Shown: positions 9,095 through 16,469 of the stretch, one piece after another
Numbering within the stretch: position 1 is the first letter of the stretch
Layout: each line of letters opens with the position of its first letter
DNA from: Candidatus Woesearchaeota archaeon
GTDB lineage: Archaea > Nanobdellota > Nanobdellia > Woesearchaeales > UBA10216
Length of the DNA stretch: 64,000 nt
Direction: 5' to 3'
Assembly (NCBI GenBank): GCA_016185705.1
Contig: JACPMZ010000007.1
Location: 171,157 to 235,156 of the forward strand
Translations under genes and position numbers: made by a program
The notes under the pieces: generated by a model
Databases searched by the model: none
The model's input: only the letters and a program-made list of their open reading frames with translations
Told to the model about the DNA's origin: nothing

Positions 9095-9163
9095 AAAAAG
9101 CGGGCAAAGACATATTAATTTTGCTTACCTGAAAGACTTTACAAAAATTTGAGGTGGTCAAAA

Positions 9164-9598
9164 ATGAGACAACAAAGTTTGGTTACGCCGATAGTAAGGG
9201 GCTCTATATTCTTAGCGTCTGCGGCAATGGTTTTATACACTGCGGTTGCAGTCGGAAACCCCTTCAGCAAAACAGCATCGCCGACAGAGCCGGGATTTGT
9301 AAATGCAAAGTACGTGGCGTTTGAAAGCCCTGTCAACGAAAAAGGCAACGCAGAGCTCTACATAAATTACGACAACGGCGAAGCAAAGGCGGTATTCCCT
9401 GTAAGGGAAGGGCCATTCGGCCCGCTGGTGGGGGATGCAAACTACCACTGGCGAAGCATGGATTCTGAAACGCGCTCAGCTTTGGTGGAGCGCGACTTCA
9501 GCAGCCTGCAGCTTGACGCGCAAAAAAGGATATTCATGGCAGGGCTTGAAAGGATGATTGAAAACTATGACGGAGGTGCTTCAAATGATAGCAACTGA
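9164..9598 (+). CDS. Hypothetical exported or membrane-anchored protein, 144 aa
   Basis: I do not recognise this gene. The ATG at 9164 is chosen over an upstream TTG because a GAGGTGGT ribosome-binding site (9151-9158) is well placed. The N-terminus is a short basic stretch followed by one hydrophobic segment (GSIFLASAAMVLYTAVAVG), either a signal peptide or an N-terminal anchor. The remainder is soluble and acidic. It has the pattern of a small beta domain followed by a helical C-terminus (DAQKRIFMAGLERMIENYDG). It overlaps the next gene by 14 bases, so the two are probably translationally coupled. CATATTAATT at about 9110 may be the TATA element. Confidence 0.7.
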   Translation: MRQQSLVTPIVRGSIFLASAAMVLYTAVAVGNPFSKTASPTEPGFVNAKYVAFESPVNEKGNAELYINYDNGEAKAVFPVREGPFGPLVGDANYHWRSMDSETRSALVERDFSSLQLDAQKRIFMAGLERMIENYDGGASNDSN

Positions 9599-10670
9599 AG
9601 AAGCAACTGAAGAGCCGGGGGAGGGGCAGAGCAGAGTAGCTCCGTACTACCAGGCACTGGCAGACCACGAATCCAGAATCCAGCTGCAGAAAGTGCCGGG
9701 AAAATATCCGGAAAAGGCAGACAGCCTTATGAAGATGCTGGTGAGGTATCAGGGGCACCTGCAGGAAAGATTTGAAGCAAGAAAAAGCCTTGTGCACGGA
9801 CTGGTCTATAAAGCCAAGAAAATGATGATGACGACCGCAGACGGAAGCTTTGGAGTTGAAGGGGCATACTACAACGACGACATGGTACAAATCGTGCTCA
9901 ACCAGGGAGCAATAACAAAGCAGCTTATAGGAAGTGTAAAGCAGGCGAGGACAGACCTGAAGCGCACCTATGCAGAGCTTGAAAGCTACCGCCAAAATGC
10001 AGCCAGCAGCCTGGACAGTGAAATGCAGGAGTACAGCCGGCTTGAAGCCACCCTGGAGGAACTTCAGGGAGAGCGGAACAACCTGTGCAGCCAGGAAAAG
10101 AAATTAAAAGGGTCAGGCAGCGGGTGGGCAGAAGCCCTGCTGCAGGACGGCAGCATAGACCTTGAAAGAATGGCTGTAGTCAGCGCAATCCAGGGGCTTG
10201 ACCAGCGCATAGCATACCACACCGAATCTGTTCGGCACATAGGTTACAAGCAACTCGAAGTTATGGGGCTGATACACAAGCATAACGGCGCTGTAACCCA
10301 TTTAGAGCTGCTGGCAGAGCAGCAGGCAATAACATACTCAGTCCTGGCAGGAGCCCTGGCAGGGGAGGAAAGCATGGAAGTTGCCGGCGAAGCAATAAAA
10401 GTCTTGGGTGACACCATCACATCAAGCCAGACATCAACTGTTGAAGCGCAGGTCAAAATAGACCAACTCGGCACAGAAGTAGAATCGAAGGCATCGTACA
10501 CTGTTGAGCAGGCGCAAAAAGCCGGCAGAACGCCCGGCACACCGTGGGATTCCCAGAACCATTCGGCAAAAGCAAGGCACGAACACGTGCAAAAACTGAG
10601 AACCAAACCCATCTCAGAAATCAGGGCGGTGGGAGGCGCTGCAAAATACTTCTCTGGAGGGTCGAAGTAG
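9585..10670 (+). CDS. Hypothetical coiled-coil protein, 361 aa
   Basis: The start is set at ATG 9585, which is preceded by GGAGGTG; the frame could open at 9558 but without such a site. The protein is mostly helical. Long heptad-like stretches occur at about 90-170 (KQARTDLKRTYAELESYRQN and following) and again at about 250-310. It has no membrane segment and no recognisable domain. It overlaps the upstream membrane-protein gene, so the pair may form a membrane-tethered coiled-coil complex. Function is unknown. The overlap with a membrane partner and the cysteine-poor helical body resemble scaffold or tethering proteins, but that is speculation. Confidence 0.75.
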   Translation: MIATEEATEEPGEGQSRVAPYYQALADHESRIQLQKVPGKYPEKADSLMKMLVRYQGHLQERFEARKSLVHGLVYKAKKMMMTTADGSFGVEGAYYNDDMVQIVLNQGAITKQLIGSVKQARTDLKRTYAELESYRQNAASSLDSEMQEYSRLEATLEELQGERNNLCSQEKKLKGSGSGWAEALLQDGSIDLERMAVVSAIQGLDQRIAYHTESVRHIGYKQLEVMGLIHKHNGAVTHLELLAEQQAITYSVLAGALAGEESMEVAGEAIKVLGDTITSSQTSTVEAQVKIDQLGTEVESKASYTVEQAQKAGRTPGTPWDSQNHSAKARHEHVQKLRTKPISEIRAVGGAAKYFSGGSK

Positions 10671-10729
10671 AACGCGCCTTTCTTGACGGCATTCCCCCGC
10701 GAAAGGGCGCAAGCCATGTCAGAAGCCGG

Positions 10730-11299
10730 TCAGGATTTTTCCGTAAAACACCTAATCCCAAAAACAAAAACCTTCAGCCGCGGATTGGACCAGCTTTCAG
10801 GAGCCAGGCCGGATTTCTCAATGGTCTTTTCCAGATAATCGCGGGCAGACATGCCCCTCTGCGCTGCAAACATCGGAAGCTGCGTAGCCCTGAAAGGCCC
10901 GTAACTGATGAACAGCCCGTGCTTCTTGGAATCAATCTTCTTAAAATAATCTTCAGGCCGCTTAACCTTCAGCGGCAGCAGCCTGTCAATCAAAACAACC
11001 TCAAACCTGACCTTTTTGAATTCATCCTCGGTCAGCTGCGAAAAACGGGAATCCATAAAAGCAGCGCCGCGCGCAGCGCGCTTAATTCCGTCAGCAAGCT
11101 GATACGTGCCTGGAAGATAGCCAAAGCTGCCGCGAAGCTCGTTTCGCAGATAAAGGTTGACAAACACGCCGGCATCAAAGGACAACCGCTTCCTGACATC
11201 ATCGCCAAGCCGCAGATTCCTGTTGGAAAAAGCAGCCTCAACAGCGCTGCGCGCAATGGCAAGAAGTTCTTTACCCAACTGAGCTGTAAAAGCAGCCAT
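10730..11299 (-). CDS. AMMECR1-domain protein
   Basis: This 189-residue protein matches the AMMECR1 family found across archaea and eukaryotes. The diagnostic segment is ELRGSFGYLPG (usually LRGC-I/S-G), followed by ARGAAFMDSRFSQLTEDEF and RFEVVLIDRLLPL. Near the C-terminus come RGMSARDYLEKTIEKSGLAP and WSNPRLKVFVF. The normally conserved cysteine of LRGC is serine here. The biochemical role of the family is not established. A GAATTTATAC box lies upstream of the ATG (about 11320). Length is normal. Confidence 0.9.
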   Translation of the reverse strand: MAAFTAQLGKELLAIARSAVEAAFSNRNLRLGDDVRKRLSFDAGVFVNLYLRNELRGSFGYLPGTYQLADGIKRAARGAAFMDSRFSQLTEDEFKKVRFEVVLIDRLLPLKVKRPEDYFKKIDSKKHGLFISYGPFRATQLPMFAAQRGMSARDYLEKTIEKSGLAPESWSNPRLKVFVFGIRCFTEKS

Positions 11300-11362
11300 A
11301 GCTGCAAATTGAACAAATCAGTATAAATTCTTTTTTGTTTATGCATGCTATGCTCAGATATT

Positions 11363-11404
11363 TTCCTTTTCTATCCTCCTTTAAATTATTGGGAGGAGAA
11401 AAGG
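11363..11404. repeat. Hairpin (TCCTTTTC...GAAAAGGA)
   Basis: TCCTTTTC pairs with GAAAAGGA around an inner CCTCC/GGGAGG pairing and an AT-rich loop. The core resembles the CCTCCC...TTAA...GGGAGG palindromes at 12947, 19798 and 63707 and the centre of the 143-bp MITE-like element. It lies upstream of the AMMECR1 gene and next to MITE copy 1. Confidence 0.5.
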
Positions 11405-11412
11405 AAATTATA

Positions 11413-11746
11413 GCGGAAGACACAAGTATACTCACGGACGGTAATTTCAAGTTAAGTGGCAAAACTGTCGCATCCTTCCCTGATTTTTTTCTCCCCCCCT
11501 TAAAAAATAAGGGGGGAGAAAAAAATCAGCCAAGCAGGCATCGGCAAGCTCAGGATTGCAGGACACACAACTTGACATTACCCTCACGGACAATAGTTTT
11601 CATGCAAATAGTTGTCCGTTCGTAATAAGCAAATGACATATCCATGTGTAAAGATTTGTGTCATTTGCCATAATTATGCAAAATAGTTGTGTCTTCCTGA
11701 TATAGCGACTGATGGCATTGTGCAAAACTAATGTCGGTCGCTATAG
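11413..11746. repeat. Nested inverted repeats interrupted by MITE copy 1
   Basis: With the MITE (11440-11582) and one target copy removed, this gap is a run of inverted repeats. GGAAGACACAA (11415 region) pairs with TTGTGTCTTCC (about 11687-11697). ACGGACAA pairs with TTGTCCGT (about 11612-11619). GCAAATGACA (11629-11638) pairs with TGTCATTTGC (11659-11668). TATAGCGAC (11701-11709) pairs with GTCGCTATA (11737-11745). No coding frame is evident, so the 450-base gap between 11300 and 11752 is essentially all repeats. It could be a structured RNA or a decayed mobile element; the AGCAAAT-type hairpin recurs at 61-63 kb. Confidence 0.55.
11440..11582. mobile_element. 143-bp MITE-like element, copy 1 (9-bp target duplication)
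   Basis: The element begins GGTAATTTCAAGTTAAGTG and ends with the imperfect inverse (reading GGTAATGTCAAGTTGTGTG from the other side). It contains a central long palindrome with C-rich and G-rich arms. The 9-bp sequence CTCACGGAC stands immediately on both sides (11431-11439 and 11583-11591), a clear target-site duplication. It has no coding capacity and so is non-autonomous. Copies of identical length occur at 18089 and 20598. No transposase with matching ends is visible in this window. Confidence 0.9.
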
Positions 11747-11752
11747 ATTGGC

Positions 11753-12010
11753 TTACTCTGCCAAAGCTTCTATCTCCCTAATCTTCTTCGGATTCAAACT
11801 TACTTCCAGTCCATAACTTGTGGGCTTTGCCAGCAAAATATTCTCGCTGAGCAACTCCTTAACAGCTTTCTTGATTTCTTTAGAATTTCTCAATTCATTG
11901 GATAAGCCCTTAGGAAGATTATTTATGTTTGTATGCTTGTGCAGCCACATGCGATGCCTGTAAAGCTTCCTTATGATAAATTTCTTTATAACCAATCTTT
12001 CATCCATCAT
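11753..12010 (-). CDS. Small basic winged-helix-like protein, 85 aa
   Basis: I do not recognise the family. The 85-residue product is basic in its first half (VIKKFIIRKLYRHRMWLHKH). It then has KGLSNELRNSKEIKKAVKELLSENILLAKPTSYGLEVSLNP, the helix-helix-strand-strand pattern of a winged helix that ends in a beta wing. It is probably a DNA- or RNA-binding protein. It is divergent from the winged-helix gene at 12139, with AT-rich sequence between them, so one may regulate the other. The start could be the second of two adjacent ATG codons. Confidence 0.65.
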   Translation of the reverse strand: MMDERLVIKKFIIRKLYRHRMWLHKHTNINNLPKGLSNELRNSKEIKKAVKELLSENILLAKPTSYGLEVSLNPKKIREIEALAE

Positions 12011-12095
12011 CTCTAAAAAGGAGCACTCATATTAATAATTTTCGTTTTATTAATTAAGCTTCTTAAAATGGAAACATTTAAATATATGTAATCGG

Positions 12096-12118
12096 TTAAT
12101 TAATCAGTTAATTAATCA
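12096..12118. promoter_or_regulatory. Tandem operator-like repeat (TTAATTAATCA x2)
   Basis: TTAATTAATCA occurs at 12096-12106 and again at 12108-12118, a 12-base direct repeat. Each unit also contains the palindrome TTAATTAA. It lies just downstream of a TATA-like TTTAAATATATG (12078-12089), where transcription would begin. It is 20 bases before the ATG of a winged-helix regulator at 12139. Position and symmetry suggest autoregulation. Confidence 0.5.
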
Positions 12119-12138
12119 ATGACAGATATACGCCTAAA

Positions 12139-12474
12139 ATGGAAGAAAAAAGCGCATTTACAGAATACTTCGGAGATTACCCTCTGATAAGAGTGCTGGA
12201 CTTTTTGATAGAAGGCAGGGACATGGACTACAGCATGACAGAAATAGCCAAAAACGCCGGTGTAGGGTGGACAGCCTTCTCCGAGTTGTGGCCAAAACTG
12301 GCAGAGAAGGAGATTGTAGAGCCAACACGAAAGATTGGAAACGCCAAACTGTACAGACTGAATGCAAAAAATCCTTGGGTCAAGGAACTAATTAAAATGG
12401 ATTCACTAATGACAAAGCTGGAAACTGAAAAAATCCTCAACAAAAACCAAAAAGCAGCGGTGAAACTCACTTAA
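12139..12474 (+). CDS. Winged helix-turn-helix transcriptional regulator, 111 aa
   Basis: The central part YPLIRVLDFLIEGRDMDYSM TEIAKNAGVGWTAFSELWPK is a clear helix-turn-helix. It is followed by a wing (EPTRKIGNAKLYRLNAKNPW) and a C-terminal dimerisation-type helix. This layout is typical of small archaeal wHTH regulators, many of which flank TA or mobile genes. Two copies of a palindromic 11-mer sit in its own promoter, suggesting self-repression. It overlaps the convergent rpo11 gene by 8 bases. The target regulon is unknown. Confidence 0.8.
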   Translation: MEEKSAFTEYFGDYPLIRVLDFLIEGRDMDYSMTEIAKNAGVGWTAFSELWPKLAEKEIVEPTRKIGNAKLYRLNAKNPWVKELIKMDSLMTKLETEKILNKNQKAAVKLT

Positions 12475-12742
12475 CCTTCTTAAACTCCTTCTTCAGCTTG
12501 GAAGCAGTATCTGCAAGCCTGGCAGCAGCATCAGCCAGCGCTTTCCTCGCCTTGGCATTCCCCTCAGTTTCAACTGTAAACCTGGGAACGCCGGTAAGAG
12601 GATGCCTAATCATGTAAGTGGCAACCTTTACGCTTTCATTATTCCACAGCTCATTCTTCAAAGCGTTGCAAAGAGTGTGACTGGCGCCCTTAATATCGGC
12701 AACAAACCTGCTGCCCGAATCCTCAATAACTTCCAGTTCCAT
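12467..12742 (-). CDS. rpo11: DNA-directed RNA polymerase subunit Rpo11 (L)
   Basis: The 91-residue product starting MELEVIEDSGSRF matches archaeal subunit L, partner of Rpo3 in the alpha-like assembly platform. The signature region runs GASHTLCNALKNELWNNESV and continues ATYMIRHPL, then RFTVETEG. The open frame extends further upstream to 12859, but ATG 12742 gives the normal family length. It also lies about 25 bases downstream of CTTTTATAATACC, a good TATA box (about 12763-12775). The C-terminal helix is longer and more lysine-rich than usual. It converges on the wHTH gene. Confidence 0.92.
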   Translation of the reverse strand: MELEVIEDSGSRFVADIKGASHTLCNALKNELWNNESVKVATYMIRHPLTGVPRFTVETEGNAKARKALADAAARLADTASKLKKEFKKVK

Positions 12743-12946
12743 ATCTCGGAGAAGTAAAGAGGTATTATAAAAGCGTTTCTGTTCTTTGATTGAGGACAAT
12801 AGTTTCGCATATTTATTCTCCTCAATTAAAGTTTGGAAGGCATAGCATTTCCTATGCATTACTTATGTCTTCCATTACTTAATGCCAGTGCGTGTTCCGC
12901 TGCCCGCTTTTTGTTCTTTCCAGCTTCGCAACAAAACCATTTCTCT

Positions 12947-12993
12947 CTGCGCCCTCCCCCTTCGAAAGTTAAGGGGGAGGAAATAGGGCGCAG
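12947..12993. repeat. Palindromic element (CTGCGCCCT...AGGGCGCAG)
   Basis: CTGCGCCCT (12947-12955) pairs with AGGGCGCAG (12985-12993). An inner CCTCCCCCTT (12953-12962) pairs with AAGGGGGAGG (12971-12980). It belongs to the same architectural family as the palindromes at 939, 19798 and 63707. It stands between rpo11 and the left end of the IS6-type insertion. The surrounding 12860-13083 shows no gene. Confidence 0.6.
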
Positions 12994-13149
12994 TTGCAAT
13001 CAAACAGCAAACTATATGCGGGAGCAGATATGCGGCGTGCGCAGGCAGCGGGAATAGACGCACCTGATGCTGCCACAGTTTAGGGTTCTGTTAACTTAAT
13101 GTTGATAAACTTTTCAAAAACGAATATTATAATGACTAAACGAAGAGAA

Positions 13150-13635
13150 TCAGTTCTTTTTTAGTCTCTTAATAAAATAATTATACACAATCCCAGTTAG
13201 AATAATAACAATTGTAACTCCAATAACCTGAAATATAGTGTAGTTTTGTTGCAGACCTTCTGTTTTTTCACGATCTTCTTGAATTGGTGTTTCTTTTTCC
13301 TCTATTGGTTCTTTCTCTCCATCAGCTTTTTCTGGAGCAACATAAGTGCAGTTTTGCATTATCTCGGGGGATTTATATGTTTTAGAACAAGTGCCGATAT
13401 TGGTGCAATTTCTTGTTTGTTTTCCTGATGGAAGACATATACTCCAATTTGTGCAGTTCCATTTATACGTACAGCCACCACCCATTGGTGCCACTGGTGC
13501 TGATTGCTGTTGGTTTGGGTTTTGTTTACCAACTGGCCCAATAATAAAAGCATCATCTTGATCAAAGAAAGTTGTTTCTGCATAAACTAAAGGAAGAAAT
13601 AATAAAGAAATTACTATAAGAATAATAAATCTCAT
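13150..13635 (-). CDS. Surface protein with thrombospondin-like motif and C-terminal anchor (IS cargo)
   Basis: This 161-residue protein has a signal peptide (MRFIILIVISLLFLPLVYA). A short cysteine-rich domain follows with a thrombospondin type-1 pattern (WNCTNWSICLPSGKQTRNC). Next come a Glu/Lys-rich stalk and a C-terminal membrane helix (VIGVTIVIILTGIVYNYFI) with a basic tail. Several N-x-S/T sites suggest glycosylation. It starts one base after the stop of the upstream surface-protein gene, so they are co-translated. It lies inside the IS6-type element. Adhesion or attachment is inferred. Confidence 0.8.
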   Translation of the reverse strand: MRFIILIVISLLFLPLVYAETTFFDQDDAFIIGPVGKQNPNQQQSAPVAPMGGGCTYKWNCTNWSICLPSGKQTRNCTNIGTCSKTYKSPEIMQNCTYVAPEKADGEKEPIEEKETPIQEDREKTEGLQQNYTIFQVIGVTIVIILTGIVYNYFIKRLKKN

Positions 13636-13636
13636 T

Positions 13637-14927
13637 TTAAATACACTCTCCTAAAGAACCACCATTGTATTCAATACAACCTCCAACTTCTAAATTTCCT
13701 CCAACTTCTAAATTTCCTCCAACTTCTAAATTTCCCGGCATTTCTAGAGTACCATTTATTTTTACATTACCATCTACTTCTAAGTTCCTCCCAATAGTCA
13801 CATCCCTACTTGCATCAATATCCTGAACAAATAGTTTGGTTATTCTGTTTGCTAAGCTTCCTAAAAAACTGAAAAATCCAGTACTGGCTGTTACATTATT
13901 AAAAGCAACATTTGAAGTTGTATTTAATACCTGATCAAAAGGATTTTGGGGCATACAATTAGTTCCGTTGCTCAAACAAAATCTTATCCCATCATCAGAA
14001 TTTATAGCTTCTGTTATGGAATTGTTTAATGCTCGTTCAACTATGATAGCTTGTTGCTGTGCTGTAAGATTTAATATAATTAAATGTAAATTCGCTTCTG
14101 CTTCAATTTCTGCTAAATCTTCGGGTTTTTCTCCATTAAGTAATGCTAATCTTTTAGCTTCGAGTATTTTTCCTTGGGCGATTATAAACTCAGATTGTAT
14201 CATTGTTTTTGCCTGCTCACCTGCTTGCTGTAATTTTATTATTTTATATTCAATGCTTTCACCAGTAGTAGTAGTAGTATTGATCAATTTTAAGGCAAGC
14301 TCTTGTTGTGCTATTAAGGTAGTATTTGCAAATTCTCGGGCATAATTTAATTTAGACTGCCATATTGCTTTGTTAAGGTCTTTAAATCCTGTTCTTACTT
14401 TTATAACCTCTGCTTCAAATGAACTAATAGTCATTTCATCAACATCTTTTCTTAAAAAGTTGAATACTGTCAGCCTTCTTCTCGGAAGTTGTTTTTCTCC
14501 ATCTATGCTTACTTCTAGAAAATAACTTTTAGCAACATCATTACAGGCAGAATTCACTCCCTGTTGCTCTGTGTTCCATTCCCCGAAACTACCAGTTGTC
14601 AGCTGAGTTACATTAGAATAGCATGCCCCCCCCAACTTTAGCGTCGTAAACAGTAAAGTTAAAATCAAAAGTGCCTGTTTGAAATTCAGTTCCTTTAAAG
14701 TATTGCCCCTGCCATACTACAACATCTGTTTCCGGAATTGATGCAGTGCTTGACTGTGCGGCTGGCTGTTCAGGATTTTCTGATATGGCATAACCAGTAA
14801 TCTTTGAGTCTTGATTTTTGGAGATTTGAAAAATCCCTGCAGAAAAAATAACAAGCACAGCTATTAAGATTAATGCGTTTTTCAGCGAAAACGGCAACAA
14901 AACCTTTGTTTGTTTTCTTTTCTTCAT
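13637..14927 (-). pseudogene. Secreted surface protein split by a G8-tract frameshift (IS cargo; possibly phase-variable)
   Basis: Two overlapping frames form one protein. The first (14613-14927) has an N-terminal membrane or signal helix and reads to YDAKVGG. The second (13637-14668) continues ACYSNVTQLTTGSFGEWNTE. The join falls at a run of eight G on the coding strand (about 14626-14633). Adding one G or removing two restores a single frame of about 425 residues. The second part has a helical region rich in Ala/Glu and ends with a repeated NLEVGG motif (three copies, also visible as 18-bp DNA repeats near 13684-13735), like a small beta-helix. This could be a sequence error, a dead gene or slipped-strand phase variation. 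Confidence 0.75.
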
Positions 14928-15103
14928 TTCAATCCCTCGAATTTTCTAAGTCTTTGTGTTTCATTAATTTTCTTCTTAATTTGGTCATCTAATTCTTTAT
15001 CTGAAATGATTTTCTTCTTTTCTAGAATATCAACTAACGCAGAAAACATATTCTCGAGGGTTTCTATATCCTCTTTTAGTTCTTTAATCTCTTTATCAAC
15101 CAT
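14924..15103 (-). CDS. Small coiled-coil protein, 59 aa (IS cargo)
   Basis: The ATG at 15103 is preceded by AGGAG, which favours it over a longer frame from 15154. The product (MVDKEIKELKEDIETLENMF...) is a strongly predicted coiled coil, with leucine/isoleucine heptads and a Lys/Arg-rich end. It overlaps the following surface-protein gene by ATGA and starts 1 base after the stop of the RHH-like gene. It may oligomerise with its neighbours; no family is recognised. Confidence 0.7.
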   Translation of the reverse strand: MVDKEIKELKEDIETLENMFSALVDILEKKKIISDKELDDQIKKKINETQRLRKFEGLK

Positions 15104-15104
15104 G

Positions 15105-15257
15105 CTACTTCTCCTCTTCAAAATAGCCTTTTTCAGACAAGTAAGCAATAACAATGTTTCTAACTAATTCTGACTCTTTGTCACCAAGCTTGCCTTTTAA
15201 CTTTTTCTCGATAATTTTCCATGTTCCATCTGGAAGGCTTAATAGTATTCGTTTCAT
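15105..15257 (-). CDS. Small RHH/CopG-like protein, 50 aa (IS cargo)
   Basis: This is a 50-codon gene starting MKRILLSLPDGTWKIIEKKL. A short beta strand is followed by two helices (ESELVRNIVIAYLSEKGYF), the ribbon-helix-helix pattern of CopG/Arc-type DNA-binding proteins. It is the first gene of the cargo operon. The AT-rich spacer (15258-15388) separates it from the divergent transposase, so it may regulate both transcription units. Its stop lies just before the ATG of the coiled-coil gene. Confidence 0.7.
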   Translation of the reverse strand: MKRILLSLPDGTWKIIEKKLKGKLGDKESELVRNIVIAYLSEKGYFEEEK

Positions 15258-15388
15258 ATTTAATTATTATATAAGTCTTATTTATATACTTTTCGATACT
15301 CCTGTATATCTTATATACTATACTAACGAAATATTTATATACTAGATATGATATAAATATATCATAAATGATATATAAGTGATATAAA

Positions 15389-16246
15389 ATGAACTGCAAA
15401 TATTGCCAATCAACAGAAACCGTGAAATTTGGAAAATCTCAAGGAAAGCAGTGTTACTTTTGTAAAACTTGTAAGCACAAATTTGTTGATAATGATAACT
15501 TCGTCAAAATGAGAACCAAATCAAATGTGATAGTTACTTCTCTTGATCTCTATTTTGAAGGACTTTCTACAAGAAAGGTTCAAAGACAGATGGCAAAAAT
15601 CTTTGAAATAAAAGTAAGCCAAGTTTCTATTTGGAAATGGGTTATGAAATACTCTGCTCTCGCTAAGGAATTTGTAGATACTTTAACTCCACAACTGGCA
15701 GGACAGTGGCACATTGATGAAACTATGATAAAGTGTGATGGAGATTATAAGTGGTTTTGGGAGATGATAGATAATGAAACCAAATTTATGGTAGCTACAC
15801 ATCTATCCGGAGAAAGAACGATAAAAGAAGCATTATCAATTCTTAATCAAGCAAAAGAAAGGGCTTCTGAGAGACCAAACAAAATAATGACGGATGGGTT
15901 ATGGGCTTATGAGAAAGCTTTCAAGAAAACGTTTTACAGCAGATATAAAGCGGATAAAGTGGAATTGGTACGAAGAGTCGGAATAAGAACAAGAGAAACA
16001 AATAATGTTGTTGAAAGGCTTCATGGAACACTTAAAGACAGATTAAAACCAATGCGAGGATTAAAAAGTAAAGAAACAGCACAAACCTTTCTTGATGGAT
16101 GGTTTGTTTTCTATAATTTCTTAAGACCACATCAAAGTCTTAAGGGCGATACCCCAGCTAAAATCTCTGGAGTGAATATTGAAGTTGAGAATTGGAAATT
16201 CATGATACAAAAGGCAACTAAGTTGCAAACCGTTAATTCTGTATAA
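15389..16246 (+). CDS. IS6-family-like DDE transposase with N-terminal zinc ribbon
   Basis: This 285-residue protein has an N-terminal zinc ribbon (CKYCQS...CYFCKTCKHKF) and a helix-turn-helix (GLSTRKVQRQMAKIFEIKVS). The RNase H-like catalytic domain follows: Asp110 in WHIDET, Asp169 in MTDG, Glu209 in NNVVERLHGTLKDR, then the FLRPHQSL motif near the end. These are the marks of IS6/IS240-type transposases. The frame is intact. The element's 23-bp inverted ends and 8-bp target duplication agree with the family. Its left end lies 2.3 kb away beyond the cargo operon; the right end is 40 bases downstream of the stop. Confidence 0.93.
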   Translation: MNCKYCQSTETVKFGKSQGKQCYFCKTCKHKFVDNDNFVKMRTKSNVIVTSLDLYFEGLSTRKVQRQMAKIFEIKVSQVSIWKWVMKYSALAKEFVDTLTPQLAGQWHIDETMIKCDGDYKWFWEMIDNETKFMVATHLSGERTIKEALSILNQAKERASERPNKIMTDGLWAYEKAFKKTFYSRYKADKVELVRRVGIRTRETNNVVERLHGTLKDRLKPMRGLKSKETAQTFLDGWFVFYNFLRPHQSLKGDTPAKISGVNIEVENWKFMIQKATKLQTVNSV

Positions 16247-16349
16247 AATGAGGTGAACAAAAATGAAATTTTATGTTGAATCCATCAACATTAAGTTAAC
16301 AGAACCCAGTTTAGAAAGCATTAAATAACCCTTTATGCAATTTGGCTGC

Positions 16350-16469
16350 ATGGCTGCGCAAGAAACATTTCTTTACGCACTCGTCTTTGTTGTCGGACTG
16401 ATTATAGGCAGACTGACTATGGCGCTGCAGTATGCGCTCATGAAAGATGCTGCCAGGAAGAAGTCATGA
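16350..16469 (+). CDS. Small single-span membrane protein, 39 aa
   Basis: This short frame (an in-frame ATG at 16335 is an alternative start) encodes MAAQETFLYALVFVVGLIIG followed by a short amphipathic tail ending in basic residues. One transmembrane helix is evident. Its stop overlaps the 3' end of the convergent METTL5 gene by six bases. The IS6-type element inserted immediately upstream, so its original promoter may have been displaced. Function is unknown. Confidence 0.5.
   Translation: MAAQETFLYALVFVVGLIIGRLTMALQYALMKDAARKKS

Larger units (their letters stand above)
13084..16306. mobile_element. IS6-type insertion sequence carrying a cargo operon, with 23-bp TIRs and 8-bp target duplication
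   Basis: The left end starts GGTTCTGTTAACTTAATG (13084-13106, 23 bases). The right end (16284-16306) is its exact reverse complement. CAGTTTAG stands directly outside both ends (13076-13083 and 16307-16314), an 8-bp target duplication as expected for IS6-family insertion. IS6 elements are normally about 0.8-1 kb and hold only a transposase. This one is 3,223 bp. The extra 2 kb is a minus-strand operon of a small regulator-like protein, a coiled-coil protein and two surface proteins. AT content is visibly higher than in the neighbouring chromosome. No internal copy of the end sequence is evident, so it moved as one unit. Confidence 0.92.

Noticed and set aside
8870-9118. 82-residue plus-strand frame over the CCGG cluster
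   Set aside because: It overlaps argS on the opposite strand, is composed of the repeated motif and has no ribosome-binding site.
13684-13735. Short 18-base direct repeats as a possible microsatellite or CRISPR remnant
   Set aside because: They encode the NLEVGG protein repeat in frame in the surface protein and have no spacers.
16264-16329. 21-codon frame with GAGGTG site spanning the right end of the IS6-type element
   Set aside because: Half of it is the terminal inverted repeat itself and the rest is flanking DNA; likely a chance frame, though it could give a fusion peptide.
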